A stretch of 64,000 bases of DNA, taken from contig NZ_LIGX01000032.1 of the NCBI RefSeq assembly GCF_001683795.1, forward strand, positions 93,067 to 157,066, read 5' to 3'. Origin of the DNA: Neoakkermansia glycaniphila. Lineage in GTDB: Bacteria > Verrucomicrobiota > Verrucomicrobiia > Verrucomicrobiales > Akkermansiaceae. Positions within the stretch are counted from its first letter, which is position 1. The number at the start of each line of letters is the position of its first letter. Positions 7,480 through 15,604 of the stretch are shown in pieces. The translations under genes and the position numbers were made by a program. The notes under the pieces are model-generated. The model was not told the DNA's origin. It saw nothing but the letters and a program-made list of their open reading frames with translations, and made no database searches.

Positions 7480-10400
7480 TCAGGATGCCGTTCCCGGCTT
7501 TTTCCCGCTGATTTTCATGATGATGTAGAAGAACAGCGGGACGAGGAAGACGGCGAGGACGGTGGCGGTGATGATGCCGCCCAGTACGCCCGTGCCGACG
7601 GCCATTTGCGCTCCGGCTCCGGCTCCGCGTGCGAAGGCGAGCGGCAGGACGCCTACACCGAAGGCGAGGGAGGTCATGAGGATGGGGCGAAGGCGTAGGC
7701 GGGAGGCCTGCAAGGTGGCTTCGAGGAGGGGCATGCCGTCCCGATAGAGGTCTTTGGCGACTTCGACGATGAGAATGGCGTTTTTGGCGGAGAGGCCGAT
7801 GGTGGTGATGAGGCCGACTTTGAAGTAGATGTCGTTCGGCATGTCCCTGAGGAAGATGGCGAGGAGGGCGCCCAGCAGGCCGAGGGGTACGACGAGGATG
7901 ACGGAGAAGGGGATGGACCAGCTTTCGTACAAGGCGGAGAGGACGAGGAAGACGACGAGGATGGAGAGCCCGAAGAGGATCATGGCCTGCGAACCGGATT
8001 GTTTTTCTTCGTAGGATTGTCCTGTCCATTCGAAGCCGACGCCTTGGGGAAGTTGTGCTGCGAGCTGTTCCATGGCAGCCATGGCTTCACCGCTGCTTTT
8101 GCCGGGAGGCGCGGCGCCGTTGATGGAGTAGGAGGGGTAACCGTTGTAGCGGGCGAGCTGGGGCGGCCCAGATGTCCATTCTGCGGTGACGAAGGAGGAG
8201 AGGGGGAGGAGGTTTCCTGTGGAGCTGCGGACGTAGAGGCGGCCGATGTCGGTGTTTTCGATGCGGTTTTGCCCGTCGGACTGGATGATGATGCGGCGTA
8301 CCTGGTTGCCGAGCATGAAGTCGCCTACGTAGCTGGATCCGAACATGACAGCGAGTGAGTTGCCTATTTCTTCCATGGGAACCTGCATGGCGAAGGCTTT
8401 TTCACGGTCGATGGAGACGCGGATTTGCGGTACGTCGGCTTGCCCGGCGAAGTAGACTCCCGCGAGGTCCGGGTGTTGGTTGGCCTTGCCGAGGAGGGTG
8501 TTGCGAGCCTGAAGGAAGGTATCGTCGTCTAGGTCGCCCCGGTTGAGGAGGCGGAAGTCGAAGCCTGCCGAGTTGTCCAGTTCGGGGAGGGCTGGCATGT
8601 TGAAGGCCCTGACTTCCATTTTTTTGTCGGCTGCATAGATGGCGTTGATGCGTGCGACGATGGAAGCAGCAGCCTGCGAGGATTCGGGGCGGTCTTTCCA
8701 GTCTTTGAGCCCGATGAAGAAGATGGCGGTGTTGGGGCCGGAGCCAAAGTAGCTGAAGCCACCGACAGTGTAGACGTAGTCGATGGGTTCGTTGTCGCGG
8801 ATGTATTGTTCGAGTTCGCGCGTTTTGGCGCGGGTTTCGTCCTGCAGGGTGCCCGGAGGCATGGAGATGCAGACGATGACGTTGCCCTGGTCTTCTTCCG
8901 GGAGGAAGGAGGAGGGCTGGTTGGTGTAGAGGTAGGCAGCTCCGCCGATGCAGAGGGCATAGAGGAGGAAGGAGCGGACGGGGCGGCGCAGGATGCCGGA
9001 GACAATGCGGCCGTAACGGGTGGTGGAGCGGGCGACCGAGCGGTTGAACCATCCGAAGAAGCCTTTTTTCTCGTGGTGATGCCCGGCTTCGACCGGTTTC
9101 AGAAGTGTGGCGCAGAGTGCCGGGGTGAGGGAGAGGGCGAGGAAGGCGGAGAAGGCGATGGAGATGACGAGGGTGAGGGAGAATTGCCGGTAGATGTTGC
9201 CCACGGCTCCGCCGAAGAAGGCCATCGGGATGAAGACGGAGACGAGGACGGCGGTGATGCCGATGATGGCTCCGCTGATCTGGTTCATGGCTTTGCGCGC
9301 GGCTTCTTTGGGCGGCAATCCTTCTTCGGACATGATGCGTTCGGCATTTTCGACGACGACGATGGCGTCGTCCACGAGGATGCCGATGCTGAGGACCATG
9401 CCGAACATGGTGAGCATGTTGATGGAGTAGCCCATGCCCCACATGACGGCGAAGGTGCCGAGCAGGGCGACGGGGACGACGAGGGTGGGGATGAGGGTGG
9501 CCCGGAAGTTCTGCAGGAAGAGGTACATCACGATGAAGACGAGGACGATGGCTTCGAGCAGGGTGGTGACGACTTTTTCGATGGAGATTTCGACGAATTT
9601 CGATGTTTCGTAGGGGATGCGGTAGAACATGCCCGGCGGGAAGTCTTTGGAGAGTTCGTCCATTTTTTCCCGGATGAGGGCGGTGGTTTCCACGGCGTTG
9701 GAGCCGGGCGCCATTTTGATGCCGAGGCCGGTGGAGGGTTTCCCGTTCATGCGGGAGAACATGCTGTAGTTGCTGGCTCCGAGTTCGACGCTGGCGATGT
9801 CTTTGATGCGGACGGTGGCGCCGTCCTGCAGGGTGCGGAGGGAGATGTTTTCGAATTCTTCGACGGTGCAGAGGGGATCTTCAGCAATAATGCTGGCGTT
9901 GATGGAGGCGTCCGGGGTGACGGCGGCACCGCCGATGTCGCCGATGATGATGCGGGAGCTTTGGCTGGCGACGGCCTGGACGATGTCCGAGGCGGTGATG
10001 CGCAGGGCTTCCATTTTGGCGGGGTTCGGCCAGATGCGCATGGCGCGTTCGGAACCGAAGGCCTGGACTTTGCCGACGCCCTTGACGCGTTTGAGTTCGG
10101 GCATGATGCGGGCGGTGGCCCATTCGCCGAGCGTGGTTTCATCGAATGTGCCGTCCGAGGAGAGGGCGACCATCAGCTGGATGTTGTTGGCGGCTTTTTC
10201 GATGAGGACGCCTTCTTTGCGTACCGTTTCCGGGAGGCGGGGGTCGACGATTTTGAGGCGGTTCTGCACTTCGACGGCGGCAAGGTCGGGGTTGGTGCCC
10301 TGCTTGAAGGTGAGGGCCATTTCCGTGGTGCCGTTCGAGTTGCTGGTGGCGGACATGTAGAGGAGGCCGGGAGCGCCGTTCATTTCGCGTTCGATGACGG

Positions 10401-10587
10401 CGGTGACGGCTTCCTCGATGTCTTTGGCCGATGCGCCCGGGTAGGTGGTCGTCAAGTTGATGACGGGCGGTGCGATGTCCGGGTACTGGGCAATGGGCAG
10501 CATGCGCAGCGAGAGGATGCCCGCCAGCATGATGAGGAAGGAGACGACCCATGCGAAGATGGGCCTGTTGATGAAGAATTGGGCCAT
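7480..10587 (-). CDS. RND efflux pump, inner-membrane component (AcrB/MexB-like)
   Basis: 1035 residues, normal for the hydrophobe/amphiphile efflux family. It should be a proton-driven trimeric pump exporting drugs, bile acids or detergents. The N-terminus (FFINRPIFAWVVSFLIMLAG) is typical, and TM4 has the proton-relay pair in GILVDDAIVVVENAERIM. Two copies of six membrane segments flank two large periplasmic loops. It follows the membrane-fusion gene by 23 nt in one operon, controlled by the divergent TetR. No outer-membrane channel gene of the TolC/OprM type is in the window. Confidence 0.95.
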   Translation of the reverse strand: MAQFFINRPIFAWVVSFLIMLAGILSLRMLPIAQYPDIAPPVINLTTTYPGASAKDIEEAVTAVIEREMNGAPGLLYMSATSNSNGTTEMALTFKQGTNPDLAAVEVQNRLKIVDPRLPETVRKEGVLIEKAANNIQLMVALSSDGTFDETTLGEWATARIMPELKRVKGVGKVQAFGSERAMRIWPNPAKMEALRITASDIVQAVASQSSRIIIGDIGGAAVTPDASINASIIAEDPLCTVEEFENISLRTLQDGATVRIKDIASVELGASNYSMFSRMNGKPSTGLGIKMAPGSNAVETTALIREKMDELSKDFPPGMFYRIPYETSKFVEISIEKVVTTLLEAIVLVFIVMYLFLQNFRATLIPTLVVPVALLGTFAVMWGMGYSINMLTMFGMVLSIGILVDDAIVVVENAERIMSEEGLPPKEAARKAMNQISGAIIGITAVLVSVFIPMAFFGGAVGNIYRQFSLTLVISIAFSAFLALSLTPALCATLLKPVEAGHHHEKKGFFGWFNRSVARSTTRYGRIVSGILRRPVRSFLLYALCIGGAAYLYTNQPSSFLPEEDQGNVIVCISMPPGTLQDETRAKTRELEQYIRDNEPIDYVYTVGGFSYFGSGPNTAIFFIGLKDWKDRPESSQAAASIVARINAIYAADKKMEVRAFNMPALPELDNSAGFDFRLLNRGDLDDDTFLQARNTLLGKANQHPDLAGVYFAGQADVPQIRVSIDREKAFAMQVPMEEIGNSLAVMFGSSYVGDFMLGNQVRRIIIQSDGQNRIENTDIGRLYVRSSTGNLLPLSSFVTAEWTSGPPQLARYNGYPSYSINGAAPPGKSSGEAMAAMEQLAAQLPQGVGFEWTGQSYEEKQSGSQAMILFGLSILVVFLVLSALYESWSIPFSVILVVPLGLLGALLAIFLRDMPNDIYFKVGLITTIGLSAKNAILIVEVAKDLYRDGMPLLEATLQASRLRLRPILMTSLAFGVGVLPLAFARGAGAGAQMAVGTGVLGGIITATVLAVFLVPLFFYIIMKISGKKPGTAS

Positions 10588-10610
10588 GAGATGAGGGGTG
10601 GCAGGTGGTT

Positions 10611-11771
10611 TCAGTGTCCGGCTGTGTTTTGGCCGGCTTCGGGAGCGGCCGGGGCGGCGATGCTGACGGGTATGCCGGGCATCAGGTAGCTGGTTTTGCT
10701 GACGACGATTTTATCGCCGGGCTTCAGACCTTTGGTGACGATCCAGTTTTTGCCATCGAGCCGCTCGGTTTCGACGGGTCTTGCTTCGAGTTTGTTGCCG
10801 GGGCCGACAATGTAGACCATGGCGGACTGGGCGGTGCGCATGACGGCATCGCGGGGGATGCGGTAGATGTTGCGCTGGACGGCGGTGTCAAAAGCGATGC
10901 GGACGTAGGCGCCGGGCAGGAGTTCTAGGTCCTTGTTGGGGAATTCGGCTCGCATTTCGACGGTGTCGGTGAGGGGGTCGACAGCCATGTCGGAGAAGAA
11001 GAGTTTGCCTTCATGGGGGTATTCCCGACCGTCAGGCAGGATGAGTTTGACGCAGATTTTGTCGAAGGGGATCCCTTCGGCTTCGCCGGAGGTGATGGAG
11101 CGGCGCGATTTGCTCAGTTCCGCCGAGGGGGCGGAGAAGCGCACGTAGATGGGGTCGATCTGTTCGACGGTGGTGAGGTGGGTGAGTTCGTTTTTGTTGC
11201 ACAGGGCGCCTTTGGTGACGAGGGCGCGGCGCACGCGGCCGCCGATGGGGGAGGTGACGGTGGCGTAGCCGAGTTCCTGCATGGCCTGTTCGAGCTTGGC
11301 TTCGGCTGCGGCGTATTCGGCTTCCGCCTGTTCTTTGCCCGCCAGTGCGAGGTTGTATTCGCGCTTGCTGACGCCTCCTCCTTCGACGAGGACGCTGTAT
11401 TTCGCCAGTTTGTCGCGGGCATCCTTGAGGACGGCTTCGCTGCGGGAGACATCGGCCTTGCAGGCATCGACGGCGGCTTGCAGGGGGGCGCTGTCTATTT
11501 TGAAGAGGATGTCGCCTTCTTTGACGAGTTGTCCTTCCTGATAGCAGCGGTCGAGGACGATGCCCGTGACGCGGGCGCGGACTTCGGCCTGCAAGTAGGG
11601 TTCCATGCGTCCCGGGATGCGGACGCTTGTGACGGCTTTTCCTGGGCTGGCTTCCAGCACTTCGACTTCGGGTGTGGCGAATGCGCCTGCGTCCTGAGCG
11701 GCAGGTTTGTCGTTGCACGATGTGGCCAGCAGGGCGGACAGAAGTGCGATGGAGGGAAGAAAGCTTTTCAT
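10611..11771 (-). CDS. RND efflux membrane-fusion lipoprotein (AcrA/MexA-like)
   Basis: 386 residues from ATG 11771, chosen because the signal peptide MKSFLPSIALLSALLATSC with lipobox Cys starts there. Domains follow the family order: beta-barrel strand and lipoyl half (RVTGIVLDRCYQEGQLVKEGDILFKID, shown here only in outline), alpha-hairpin, second lipoyl half (TVTSPIGGRVRRALV), then beta-barrel and membrane-proximal domains. It bridges the pump to an outer-membrane channel. It is first in the operon, transcribed from a promoter overlapping the TetR operator. Confidence 0.94.
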   Translation of the reverse strand: MKSFLPSIALLSALLATSCNDKPAAQDAGAFATPEVEVLEASPGKAVTSVRIPGRMEPYLQAEVRARVTGIVLDRCYQEGQLVKEGDILFKIDSAPLQAAVDACKADVSRSEAVLKDARDKLAKYSVLVEGGGVSKREYNLALAGKEQAEAEYAAAEAKLEQAMQELGYATVTSPIGGRVRRALVTKGALCNKNELTHLTTVEQIDPIYVRFSAPSAELSKSRRSITSGEAEGIPFDKICVKLILPDGREYPHEGKLFFSDMAVDPLTDTVEMRAEFPNKDLELLPGAYVRIAFDTAVQRNIYRIPRDAVMRTAQSAMVYIVGPGNKLEARPVETERLDGKNWIVTKGLKPGDKIVVSKTSYLMPGIPVSIAAPAAPEAGQNTAGH

Positions 11772-11836
11772 GACGAGGGAAGAACGGTAGGTATGTGCAA
11801 GAGTGCCGATCGTTGTGCAGTGCGGCGAATGAGGGA

Positions 11837-11864
11837 AGAATATCAAATTGAAATAATTAATCAA
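11837..11864 (-). promoter_or_regulatory. Promoter of the efflux operon
   Basis: On the minus strand TTGATT (11864-11859), 16 bp, TATTCT (11842-11837). The -35 box lies inside the palindromic operator, so regulator binding would block it. The leader is about 60 nt. Confidence 0.55.
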
Positions 11865-11880
11865 TCGTGATTGATTAATT
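11855..11880. promoter_or_regulatory. TetR-type operator palindrome
   Basis: A perfect inverted repeat: 12-bp arms AATTAATCAATC and complement around GT. It sits between the divergent regulator and efflux genes and covers the -35 boxes of both promoters. Confidence 0.8.
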
Positions 11881-11899
11881 CATTGTGTCATGATAGTAT
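11871..11899 (+). promoter_or_regulatory. Promoter of the TetR gene, probably leaderless
   Basis: TTGATT (11871-11876, inside the operator), 17 bp, TAGTAT (11894-11899). The ATG at 11909 comes 9 nt later, so the message would have almost no leader. Confidence 0.55.
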
Positions 11900-11908
11900 C
11901 ATGCCGTC

Positions 11909-12541
11909 ATGGCAAGGAAGACTCCGGAAGAATCGCAGAAAACACGGGATGCCATTTTGGATGCCGCAGAAGTCGTTTTTTTGAAGAAAGGCGTTACCCA
12001 CGCGTCGATGGCGGATATTGCCGAGCAGGCAGGGGTGTCGCGCGGCGCCGTTTACGGGCATTACAAAAACAAGATGGAGCTTGGCCTCGCCATGTGCCAG
12101 AGGGCTTTTGAGGCCGATGATTACTGGAAGGAGGGGAAGGCCGTGAATGTATCGCCTCTGGAGAGGCTGCGCAGGCAGCATTTGTTCCACATGAAGCAGT
12201 ATTGCGAGTCGGATACGCAGCGGAGGGTGCTTGAGATTTTGTATACGAGGTGCGAGAGGACGCCCGAGAACGATGAGATGCTGCGGTTGAAGGAGCAGTT
12301 CGAGAAGGAGTGCGAGGATGATCACATGCTGTTGCTGAACGAAGCCGTCAGCAGTGGGGAGTTGCCTCGGGATCTGGATGTGGGGCTTGCCTTCGCGTTT
12401 CTGAATACGATGGTGTGCGGGCAGTGTTCGTTGCTGATGTGCAAGGAGATGACTCCCGAAGAGTTCATGCTTGCTCTGGAACCTTTTCTGGATGCTTCCC
12501 TTGATGCCATGCGGCATTCTCCGGCATTGAGGAAGAGGTGA
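11909..12541 (+). CDS. TetR/AcrR-family transcriptional repressor
   Basis: 210 residues. The N-terminal helix-turn-helix is classic for the AcrR/TtgR group: RDAILDAAEVVFLKKGVTHAS, then MADIAEQAGVSRGAVYGHYKNK. The C-terminal ligand domain is more divergent (residues about 85-200), with a YTRCER motif typical of the TtgR/AcrR C-terminal region. It likely represses both itself and the efflux operon, releasing DNA when it binds a pump substrate. This is inferred from the divergent arrangement and the operator between the genes. Confidence 0.93.
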   Translation: MARKTPEESQKTRDAILDAAEVVFLKKGVTHASMADIAEQAGVSRGAVYGHYKNKMELGLAMCQRAFEADDYWKEGKAVNVSPLERLRRQHLFHMKQYCESDTQRRVLEILYTRCERTPENDEMLRLKEQFEKECEDDHMLLLNEAVSSGELPRDLDVGLAFAFLNTMVCGQCSLLMCKEMTPEEFMLALEPFLDASLDAMRHSPALRKR

Positions 12542-12559
12542 GGCTGAGGTGCGAGCCTG

Positions 12560-13486
12560 TCAGCGCAGAGGTTGTTGTTTCATCACCTCGGGATCGAGTA
12601 TCTGGATGCTGGAGACGCGGTTCTGAATGCGTGGCGTGAGGCTCCAGACGAGTTTTTTATCGGGAGTGATTTCCAGTACGGCAGGGCCGGATGTGTGGCC
12701 GTGGCCGCCCCAGTTGCACAGGATGGTGTTGCCGTTGGGCAGCCGCTGGATGCCGGCGACGAATCCGAGCGTGACGCCCGGGATGTCGGTTTGCCCTACT
12801 TCCCAGACGATGTTGCCGTCCGGCGAGAGTTCGAGGAGGCGGTGCATGTCGCCGCAGGCGGTGAGGGTGTTGCCGTTCGGGAGGCGCACGGCGGTGTATC
12901 GGCCATCGGGGAATGCGCGGACGAGTTTTCCGTTTTCATCGAATTCCATGGCCTTGCCGCCATTTTTCTGCTGGGTGATGAGGTAGGTGCCCTGCGGCGT
13001 TTTGCGGATCTGGCGAAAGGTGCCGTGAGCGTTGCCGAGGTCGCGCAATTCGACGGTTTTGAGGATGTCGCCCGTTGCCCGGTCGATTTCACGGATCACG
13101 GATAGGTTATCGAAGGATTCCCCCGTAAGAATGCGGTTGCCGGGCAGGGGCTGGCAACTGTGCGTTTCGCCGCGTTTGCCGTCTTTCAGGGGCGGCGACC
13201 ATTGCCAGACCGTTTCGGCTCCCTTGCCGGCGGCGTAGTCCGGTTTGATTTCGCGGATGCCTTCTTTTTTGACGGAGTGAAGGATGTTGCCGTTCGGCAG
13301 GAGGACGGCATCGGATACTTCATCCTGAAAGGGGATGCTCCATTCCGTTTCCTGATTGGGGCCGATAATGGCGATTTGCCCGAGCCCGCAGCCTGAGACG
13401 AGGATGCGATGCGTTGTTTCTTCCCCGGCTATCACAGATGCCGAGAAGATAAGGGCGAGGAGGCCGATGCGGAGGAAGGAGAACAT
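12560..13486 (-). CDS. Secreted beta-propeller protein (arylsulfotransferase/PQQ-like repeats)
   Basis: 308 residues from ATG 13486, which starts a signal peptide (MFSFLRIGLLALIFSASVIAG). The mature part is built from blades with recurring LPNGN motifs (VLLPNGNILHS, RLPNGNTLTACG, RLPNGNTILCNWGG) and 'ITPDKKLVWSL'-type strands, as in arylsulfotransferase-like or PQQ-like propellers. I see no clear catalytic residues. It may bind a ligand or protein outside the cytoplasm. It begins 9 bp after the DUF488 stop and so is third in the sialidase operon. Confidence 0.7.
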   Translation of the reverse strand: MFSFLRIGLLALIFSASVIAGEETTHRILVSGCGLGQIAIIGPNQETEWSIPFQDEVSDAVLLPNGNILHSVKKEGIREIKPDYAAGKGAETVWQWSPPLKDGKRGETHSCQPLPGNRILTGESFDNLSVIREIDRATGDILKTVELRDLGNAHGTFRQIRKTPQGTYLITQQKNGGKAMEFDENGKLVRAFPDGRYTAVRLPNGNTLTACGDMHRLLELSPDGNIVWEVGQTDIPGVTLGFVAGIQRLPNGNTILCNWGGHGHTSGPAVLEITPDKKLVWSLTPRIQNRVSSIQILDPEVMKQQPLR

Positions 13487-13494
13487 GTTGCCCT

Positions 13495-13893
13495 CTACGG
13501 TGCCTGTTTTTCCTGTTGATTGCAAGGAGAATCCGCGTGGGCAAGCAGATAGTCCTTCAGGACGGCCGCTTCATTGTGTTCCGTATCGCGGGCGGCATAG
13601 AGCAGTGTCAGCGGGCCTTGTGCAGCCAGTGACTGCAGGTGCCGGACGGCTTCGGGAGATTGGGCGAGTTCTTCAATGTACCGTTTTCGGAATTCTTCCC
13701 ATTTGGCCGGGTCGTGGTTGAACCACTGGCGCAGTTCTGTTGAAGGGGCCGTTTGTTTGTCCCATTCGTCCCATGGGGCGTTGGCTTTGGCTATGCCGCG
13801 AGGCCAGAGGCGGTCGACGAGTACGCGGCAACCATCCTCAGGGGCAGGCGGATCGTAGATGCGTTTGATGTGAATATGGGCGGAAGGTTTCAT
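13495..13893 (-). CDS. DUF488-family protein (YeaO-like)
   Basis: 132 residues matching the YeaO/DUF488 family along its whole length: IKRIYDPPAPEDGCRVLVDRLWPRG at the start (abridged), WFNHDPAKWEEFRKRY in the middle and LLYAARDTEHNEAAVLKDYL near the end. The biochemical function of the family is unknown. The start codon overlaps the sialidase stop (ATGA), implying translational coupling. This is an unexpected partner for a secreted glycosidase. Confidence 0.88.
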   Translation of the reverse strand: MKPSAHIHIKRIYDPPAPEDGCRVLVDRLWPRGIAKANAPWDEWDKQTAPSTELRQWFNHDPAKWEEFRKRYIEELAQSPEAVRHLQSLAAQGPLTLLYAARDTEHNEAAVLKDYLLAHADSPCNQQEKQAP

Positions 13894-15038
13894 TTCTTCC
13901 GTTGGGATGCTCCTGAGGCGGGTTTCGTTGAATCCGCACGTGGCGGTTTCGTGACGAGAAGGTCGAGGCGCATCCAGCCGGCGGGGCGTTTGGGGCTTCT
14001 CATGAAGCTGGCGCCATCTGCCGTTTCAAACAGGACGGCGATTCTCCCGTCCGGCAGGGGAGCCATGCAGCTGTATCCTGCGGCGCCGGATGCCAGAACG
14101 ACGGGGGATGACCATGTTTTCCCCGAATCGCCTGAGGCGTAGAGCATGAGTTTGCCGCGGTTATCGGTGTTTCCTGTCGGTTCCGTTCCGGCTGGGCCGC
14201 AGAACAGGAGCGTGCCGTTGCGGCCGAGAACGGAGGCGTGGCAGCCTTTGTCCGGAGCGGCAAGCTGGGGTTCGTCGCGAAGGGGACTCCAGGTGGTGCC
14301 GCCGTCGCTGCTGACGGTCGAACGCCGTTTGCCGGACGCGCGGAGGTTCAAGTAGATTTCTCCGGACGGGCCTTCGGCGATCTGTCCTTCACCTCCGGCC
14401 GGAGCGGGTTTTCCTATTTTCCAGTTTTTTCCTCCGTCATCGCTGTAAATCATGAAATCTTTCGTTTTGCCGTCGGGCAATTGCTGGCGGGATGGGACGA
14501 GGAGGCGTCCTTTGTGTGCTCCTTGCGCGATCCGGATACCAGAGCCGGGGCCGAATCCTCCCAGTCGGCGGTCTTCCGGCAGGAGGGCGGCTGTCATGTC
14601 CTTTTCCTGCCATGTGCGGCCGTGGTCGCGGGAAGAAAGCAGAATGAGCCTGTTTTTTTCGGCGGTGGGGGCGTATTGCGGCCACCGGACGGTGAAGAGG
14701 TAGATGTTGCCGTTTTTGGCATCGACGACGGGGCAGGGATCCATATAGGCATCGGTGCCGTGTTGGGCGATGATTTGAGCCGGCAGCCATGTTTTTCCGC
14801 CGTCATTGCTTCTGCGGAGGATGATGTGGGTGCGGGATTTGTCTTTCCACGTGTCGATACGTCCTTCTGCGAAGGCGAGCATGTCGCCATTGCGGGCGAT
14901 GGCGAGAGCGGGTATGCGATAGCTGTGATAACCATTGTCCCCTGCCGAAAACGGAGTGGACAAGATTTTGGCATTGTCGGTCGCCGGGAGAACAGCGGAA
15001 AAGCAGAGAGCGGCGGCGGGCAGGATGAACGCGTTCAT
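13890..15038 (-). CDS. Secreted exo-alpha-sialidase (GH33)
   Basis: 382 residues starting at ATG 15038 with a Sec signal peptide (MNAFILPAAALCFSAVLPA). GH33 enzymes release terminal sialic acids from glycoproteins such as mucin. The sialidase Arg is Arg41 in SYRIPALA, followed by AEGRIDTW. At least five Asp-box repeats (S-x-D-x-G-x-T-W type) are visible: SNDGGKTW, SRDHGRTW, SDDGGKNW, SSDGGTTW, SGDSGKTW. It is single-domain, with no carbohydrate-binding module, and first in an operon with the DUF488 and beta-propeller genes. No sialic acid uptake or catabolism genes are nearby. Confidence 0.93.
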   Translation of the reverse strand: MNAFILPAAALCFSAVLPATDNAKILSTPFSAGDNGYHSYRIPALAIARNGDMLAFAEGRIDTWKDKSRTHIILRRSNDGGKTWLPAQIIAQHGTDAYMDPCPVVDAKNGNIYLFTVRWPQYAPTAEKNRLILLSSRDHGRTWQEKDMTAALLPEDRRLGGFGPGSGIRIAQGAHKGRLLVPSRQQLPDGKTKDFMIYSDDGGKNWKIGKPAPAGGEGQIAEGPSGEIYLNLRASGKRRSTVSSDGGTTWSPLRDEPQLAAPDKGCHASVLGRNGTLLFCGPAGTEPTGNTDNRGKLMLYASGDSGKTWSSPVVLASGAAGYSCMAPLPDGRIAVLFETADGASFMRSPKRPAGWMRLDLLVTKPPRADSTKPASGASQRKK

Positions 15039-15159
15039 GGTCTGTTCCTGTATACGATGCATGCAGGGGAGTTTATCACCGGAGAAGGGTGTATTCGCGT
15101 CATGGTTGCCACAGGGAGCCGCTCCGGAACGTCTTATCATCAGCAGGAATGTTTTTATC

Positions 15160-15492
15160 ATGAGTGTACTCCAACATATTGAAAAGGGTGTCGTCGTCAG
15201 ATACGGTGATCTGGTCGGCTATCAGGCGAACCAGGTCGTGAGCATGACGCTGGCGCGGACTCCACATGTCAACGTTTCGTTATTCGCTTTCGATGCGGGC
15301 GAAGAGTTGTCCGAGCATACGTCGACGGGCGATGCGATGGTAGATGTTCTGGAAGGGAAGGCGACAGTGTTTATTCAGGGCAAACCCCATGTTGTGCATG
15401 CGGGGGAAAGCATCGTGCTGCCTGCCCATGTCCCTCATGCCGTGCAGGCGGTCGAACGGTTCAAGATGCGGTTGACAGTACTGTTCGGCTGA
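15160..15492 (+). CDS. Cupin-domain protein
   Basis: A 110-residue single cupin barrel. Motif 1 is degenerate (ELSEHTSTGDAMVDVLEG) and motif 2 is VVHAGESIVLPAHVPHAVQA, with likely metal ligands His and Glu in motif 1 and His in motif 2. Small cupins of this type bind a metal and sometimes a small ligand; no substrate is evident. The ATG at 15160 has an AGGA ribosome site. It is divergent from the sialidase gene. Confidence 0.85.
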   Translation: MSVLQHIEKGVVVRYGDLVGYQANQVVSMTLARTPHVNVSLFAFDAGEELSEHTSTGDAMVDVLEGKATVFIQGKPHVVHAGESIVLPAHVPHAVQAVERFKMRLTVLFG

Positions 15493-15556
15493 TGGAAGTA
15501 TGCTCTGGGTGCGGATCGTATCCGGCCGGATGAGGGGAGCTACGTGTTTTTATGCT

Positions 15557-15584
15557 TTGATGAAACCGATTGTGCCGTTATAAT
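15557..15584 (+). promoter_or_regulatory. Promoter of the cardiolipin synthase gene
   Basis: TTGATG (15557-15562), 16 bp, consensus TATAAT (15579-15584); ATG at 15605. Confidence 0.65.
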
Positions 15585-15604
15585 CGCTGCATACGGATTT
15601 TTCG

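Noticed and set aside
8806..10689. A 627-codon open frame antisense to the efflux pump gene
   Set aside because: Composition is that of an antisense frame of a GC-rich gene; the pump reading is certain.
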